Of a stretch of DNA of 7,484 bases, positions 4,963 to 7,484 are shown one piece after another; positions within the stretch are counted from its first letter, which is position 1, and every line of letters starts with the position of its first letter. Origin of the DNA: CAYXGE01 sp964464435. GTDB lineage: Bacteria; Pseudomonadota; Gammaproteobacteria; Burkholderiales; Methylophilaceae. The stretch is taken from NCBI GenBank assembly GCA_964464435.1, contig CAYXGE010000090.1, forward strand, positions 1 to 7,484, given 5' to 3'. The notes under the pieces were generated by a model that was given only the letters and a program-made list of their open reading frames with translations, ran no database searches and was not told the DNA's origin. A program made the position numbers and the translations under genes.

Positions 4963-6063
4963 ATGAACATTAAAATAAATCGTGACACTTTACTTAAACC
5001 ACTTTCATCAGTAAGCAGTATTGTTGAAAGACGTCATACATTACCTATTCTTTCTAATTTATTGTTACAAGCTAAACAAAATCAATTAGTGCTAACTGCC
5101 ACAGATCTTGAAATGCAGATTTCACTTTCTGTGGCTACGCCTATAGATGGTGAATTTTCTACCACCATATCAGCTAAAAAGTTATTAGACATTTGTCGTT
5201 CTTTACCAGAAGAAACTGAGATGAATATGGCAACAACAGATAGCCGTATTCAATTAAAAGCTGGTAAAAGTAAGTTTAATTTACAAACCTTGCCTGCGGC
5301 TGATTACCCAGTCATGACTAAAGTTGCTGCCAGTAGTACCAATGTAAAGTTGGGTCAACGCACTTTAAAACGCTTACTCAAACAAGTTGAGTTTGCCATG
5401 GCACAGCAAGATATTCGTTATTACTTAAACGGTTTATTGTTTGAATTAAACGCCAATAAACTCAATATTGTGGGTACAGATGGCCACCGCTTAAGCTTTA
5501 CCAGCACAGAACTTTCACAAAATTATGATAAACAAGATGTCATATTACCGCGCAAAACTGTTACAGAACTCATTAAGCTATTAGACGATAGTGATGAAGA
5601 AGTTGATATTTTAATTGCACCAGGCCAAGTAAACTTTAGTTTTGCAGACATTCATCTGATTTCAAAAGTGATTGATGGTAAATTTCCAGACTACTACCGC
5701 GTGATACCAGTAGGGCATCAAAATACCTTTACGGCAGATAGAGTCTCTATTTTGCTGGCTATGCAACGCGCTTCAATTTTATCAAATGAAAAATACCGTG
5801 GTATTCGTTTGGTGTTAAACCAAAATAGCCTGCGTATGATTAGTACAAATAGTGAGCAAGAAGAAGCAGAAGAAGAAATGGAAGTTCAATACACAGGTGA
5901 TGCCTTAGATATAGGGTTTAACGTCACCTATATGATAGACGTACTTAATAATGTGACTAGCGATGGTATAGAGTTTTCTTTTGCAGATGCCAATAGCAGT
6001 TGCTTGGTAACCATACCTAATGACAGTACTTACAAATATGTAGTGATGCCAATGCGCATTTAA
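4963..6063 (+). CDS. dnaN: DNA polymerase III beta subunit (sliding clamp)
   Basis: DnaN forms a dimeric ring around DNA and tethers polymerase III and other partners. At 366 residues it equals E. coli DnaN in length and aligns almost without gaps, showing the three repeated clamp folds (about 1-120, 128-245, 246-366). The partner-binding pocket is conserved at E. coli numbering: R152 and L155 in IRYYLNG, T172-H175-R176-L177 in TDGHRL, P242 and V247 in FPDYYRV, and the C-terminal MPMR at 362-365 (final residue Ile for Leu). R24 in the DNA-facing N-terminal loop is also kept, as are LPAADYP and ILSNEKYRGIRL. An acidic run near 298-307 (SEQEEAEEEM) is slightly more acidic than in E. coli but is typical for the family. 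gyrB follows after 57 bp, with no recF between them. Confidence 0.99.
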   Translation: MNIKINRDTLLKPLSSVSSIVERRHTLPILSNLLLQAKQNQLVLTATDLEMQISLSVATPIDGEFSTTISAKKLLDICRSLPEETEMNMATTDSRIQLKAGKSKFNLQTLPAADYPVMTKVAASSTNVKLGQRTLKRLLKQVEFAMAQQDIRYYLNGLLFELNANKLNIVGTDGHRLSFTSTELSQNYDKQDVILPRKTVTELIKLLDDSDEEVDILIAPGQVNFSFADIHLISKVIDGKFPDYYRVIPVGHQNTFTADRVSILLAMQRASILSNEKYRGIRLVLNQNSLRMISTNSEQEEAEEEMEVQYTGDALDIGFNVTYMIDVLNNVTSDGIEFSFADANSSCLVTIPNDSTYKYVVMPMRI

Positions 6064-6072
6064 AACCAGTTA

Positions 6073-6088
6073 GGTTTCACGTGAAACA
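6073..6088. promoter_or_regulatory. parS: parS centromere site for ParB (Spo0J)
   Basis: GGTTTCACGTGAAACA matches the widely conserved chromosomal parS consensus TGTTTCACGTGAAACA at 15 of 16 positions. The inner 14 bp (6074-6087, GTTTCACGTGAAAC) are a perfect palindrome. It starts 9 bp after the dnaN stop and ends 32 bp before gyrB, in non-coding sequence. ParB nucleates at such sites, spreads as a CTP-dependent clamp and, with ParA and SMC-type condensins, segregates the origin region. The position about 1.1 kb from the proposed oriC fits. No par genes are in the window. Confidence 0.85.
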
Positions 6089-6120
6089 CACCAAAATACT
6101 TAAACATTAAAGAAGATAAT

Positions 6121-7484
6121 ATGGCAGAGGAAAAAGAATACGGCGCGAGTGATATCAAGATACTAGAAGGTCTTGATGCGGTACGTAAGCGCCCAGGCAT
6201 GTACATTGGTGATACTTCTGATGGCTCAGGCCTTCACCACATGGTATTTGAGGTGTTGGATAACGCCATTGATGAAGCGCTGGCAGGCCATTGCGATGAT
6301 ATTAAAGTGATTATTCACCCAGATAACAGCATAAGCGTGTCAGACAACGGTCGAGGCATTCCTACCGATATTAAAGACGATGATAAGCACGAGCCTAAAC
6401 GTTCAGCAGCTGAAATCGTGATGACAGAATTACATGCGGGTGGTAAGTTTGACCAAAACTCCTATAAAGTTTCGGGCGGTTTACATGGTGTAGGTGTATC
6501 TGTGGTTAACGCGCTATCTGATTGGTTACGTCTTAAAATTTACCGCAAAGGCCAAGTGCACCAAATGGAATTTAGACGTGGTGTACCCGTCGCACCTCTA
6601 GCGGTTACAGGCACAACCGATAAAAAAGGTACAGAAGTCCACTTTTTGGCCTCAGTAGAAACCTTTGTATTGGTTGAATACCATTTTGAAATTTTAGCCA
6701 AACGTATTCGTGAACTTTCATTTTTAAACTATGGCGTAAAAATTGAGCTTATAGACCAACGCACAGGTAAATCAGAAAACTTTGCCCACGCAGGCGGCAT
6801 TAAAGGCTTTGTAGAATATATCAACCGCAGTAAAACCGTGTTGCACCCAAAAACATTTTACGCAAGCGGAGAAAAAGACGGCATTACCGTAGAAGTAGCC
6901 ATGCAATGGAATGACTCCTACAGCGAAACCGTGCAATGCTTTACCAATAATATTCCACAACGCGACGGCGGCACCCATTTAACGGGCTTACGCACCGCTA
7001 TGACACGTACCCTTAACCAATATATTGAACAAACTGAGCTTGCGAAAAAAGCTAAGGTTGAAACCACTGGTGATGATATGCGTGAAGGCATTACCTGTGT
7101 GCTCTCAGTAAAAGTACCAGACCCTAAGTTTTCATCACAAACTAAAGATAAATTGGTTTCAAGTGAAGTACAGCCAGTGGTTTCTGAAGTGGTTGGCGCA
7201 AAACTCACTGAGTTTTTAGAAGAAAACCCAGCCGATGCCAAAATAATTTGCGGCAAAATTGTAGAAGCGGCTCGTGCGCGTGAAGCCGCACGTAAGGCGC
7301 GTGAAATTACCCGCCGTAAAGGCGTGATGGACACCATGGGCTTGCCAGGTAAATTGGCCGATTGCCAAGAAAAAGACCCAGCACTCTGTGAAATATACCT
7401 AGTAGAGGGTGACTCAGCGGGCGGCTCAGCCAAGCAAGGGCGTGATCGTAAAAACCAAGCCATTTTGCCGCTAAAAGGTAAAAT
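6121..7484 (+). CDS. gyrB: DNA gyrase subunit B, N-terminal part (cut by window edge)
   Basis: GyrB is the ATPase subunit of DNA gyrase, which with GyrA introduces negative supercoils. The first 454 codons of a roughly 800-residue protein are present and open to the right edge. The GHKL ATPase domain shows the N-box with catalytic E44 and N48 (HHMVFEVLDNAIDEALAG), the D75-N76-G77-R78-G79 motif, and GGLHGVGVSVVNALS. The transducer domain follows with PQRDGGTHL and the ATP-contacting loop SSQTKDKLVSSEV (K342, equivalent to E. coli K337). The TOPRIM domain begins with EGDSAGGSAKQGRDRKNQ, metal-binding E429 matching E. coli E424. A charged insert relative to E. coli (KDDDKHEPKRSAAE, about 85-98) is, from memory, common in betaproteobacteria. 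The ATG at 6121 has GAAG 5 nt upstream. No separate promoter is obvious in the 57-bp spacer, so co-transcription with dnaN is likely. Confidence 0.99.
   Translation, partial: MAEEKEYGASDIKILEGLDAVRKRPGMYIGDTSDGSGLHHMVFEVLDNAIDEALAGHCDDIKVIIHPDNSISVSDNGRGIPTDIKDDDKHEPKRSAAEIVMTELHAGGKFDQNSYKVSGGLHGVGVSVVNALSDWLRLKIYRKGQVHQMEFRRGVPVAPLAVTGTTDKKGTEVHFLASVETFVLVEYHFEILAKRIRELSFLNYGVKIELIDQRTGKSENFAHAGGIKGFVEYINRSKTVLHPKTFYASGEKDGITVEVAMQWNDSYSETVQCFTNNIPQRDGGTHLTGLRTAMTRTLNQYIEQTELAKKAKVETTGDDMREGITCVLSVKVPDPKFSSQTKDKLVSSEVQPVVSEVVGAKLTEFLEENPADAKIICGKIVEAARAREAARKAREITRRKGVMDTMGLPGKLADCQEKDPALCEIYLVEGDSAGGSAKQGRDRKNQAILPLKGK

Noticed and set aside
6064..6120. Missing recF between dnaN and gyrB as a deletion
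   Set aside because: Many betaproteobacteria have dnaA-dnaN-gyrB without recF, and there is no remnant or scar in the 57-bp spacer.
6918..7463. 181-codon open frame on the minus strand inside gyrB
   Set aside because: It is antisense to perfectly conserved GyrB motifs and is a by-product of GyrB codon use.
1..7484. A novel defence, mobile or other undescribed system
   Set aside because: Nearly every base is accounted for by conserved housekeeping genes and origin elements. I see no CRISPR, IS, integrase, tRNA, toxin-antitoxin or long repeat.

Overview
This window is the replication-origin neighbourhood of a bacterial chromosome and lies in conserved, essential housekeeping territory. Gene order and protein sequence point to a betaproteobacterium, most likely a Methylophilaceae-type methylotroph (Methylotenera/Methylophilus-like). 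That genus-level guess rests on the AT-rich composition, the dnaA-dnaN-gyrB order without recF, and the general look of the proteins; no database comparison was possible.

The left half reads leftward (minus strand). In transcription order it holds rpmH (ribosomal protein L34), rnpA (RNase P protein), yidD (membrane insertion helper), yidC (membrane insertase) and the first 159 codons of mnmE (tRNA U34 modification GTPase), which runs off the left edge. The genes are tightly packed: rnpA and yidD overlap, and mnmE starts 6 bp after yidC stops. A sigma70-type promoter with a perfect -35 lies just upstream of rpmH. Two expression details stand out. The best-supported rnpA start is a TTG directly behind a strong Shine-Dalgarno sequence. 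A perfect 12-bp hairpin with a T-tract, looking like an intrinsic terminator, sits inside the first codons of rnpA.

The right half reads rightward (plus strand): dnaA (initiator), dnaN (beta clamp) and the first 454 codons of gyrB (runs off the right edge). Two gene-free stretches flank dnaA. The 313-bp rpmH-dnaA spacer carries one perfect DnaA box and the divergent promoters. The 250-bp dnaA-dnaN spacer carries two perfect and three near-perfect DnaA boxes followed by a very AT-rich block, so it is the better oriC candidate. The short dnaN-gyrB spacer contains a 15/16 match to the chromosomal ParB site parS.

Together these genes cover initiation (DnaA), processivity (DnaN), supercoiling (GyrB), origin segregation (parS), and the translation and membrane-biogenesis cluster that usually sits on the other side of the origin. 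The most unusual protein feature is a His in DnaA (H432) where the DNA-binding signature normally has Asp. I found no previously undescribed system here. The observations worth following up concern regulation and individual sites within a classic locus.
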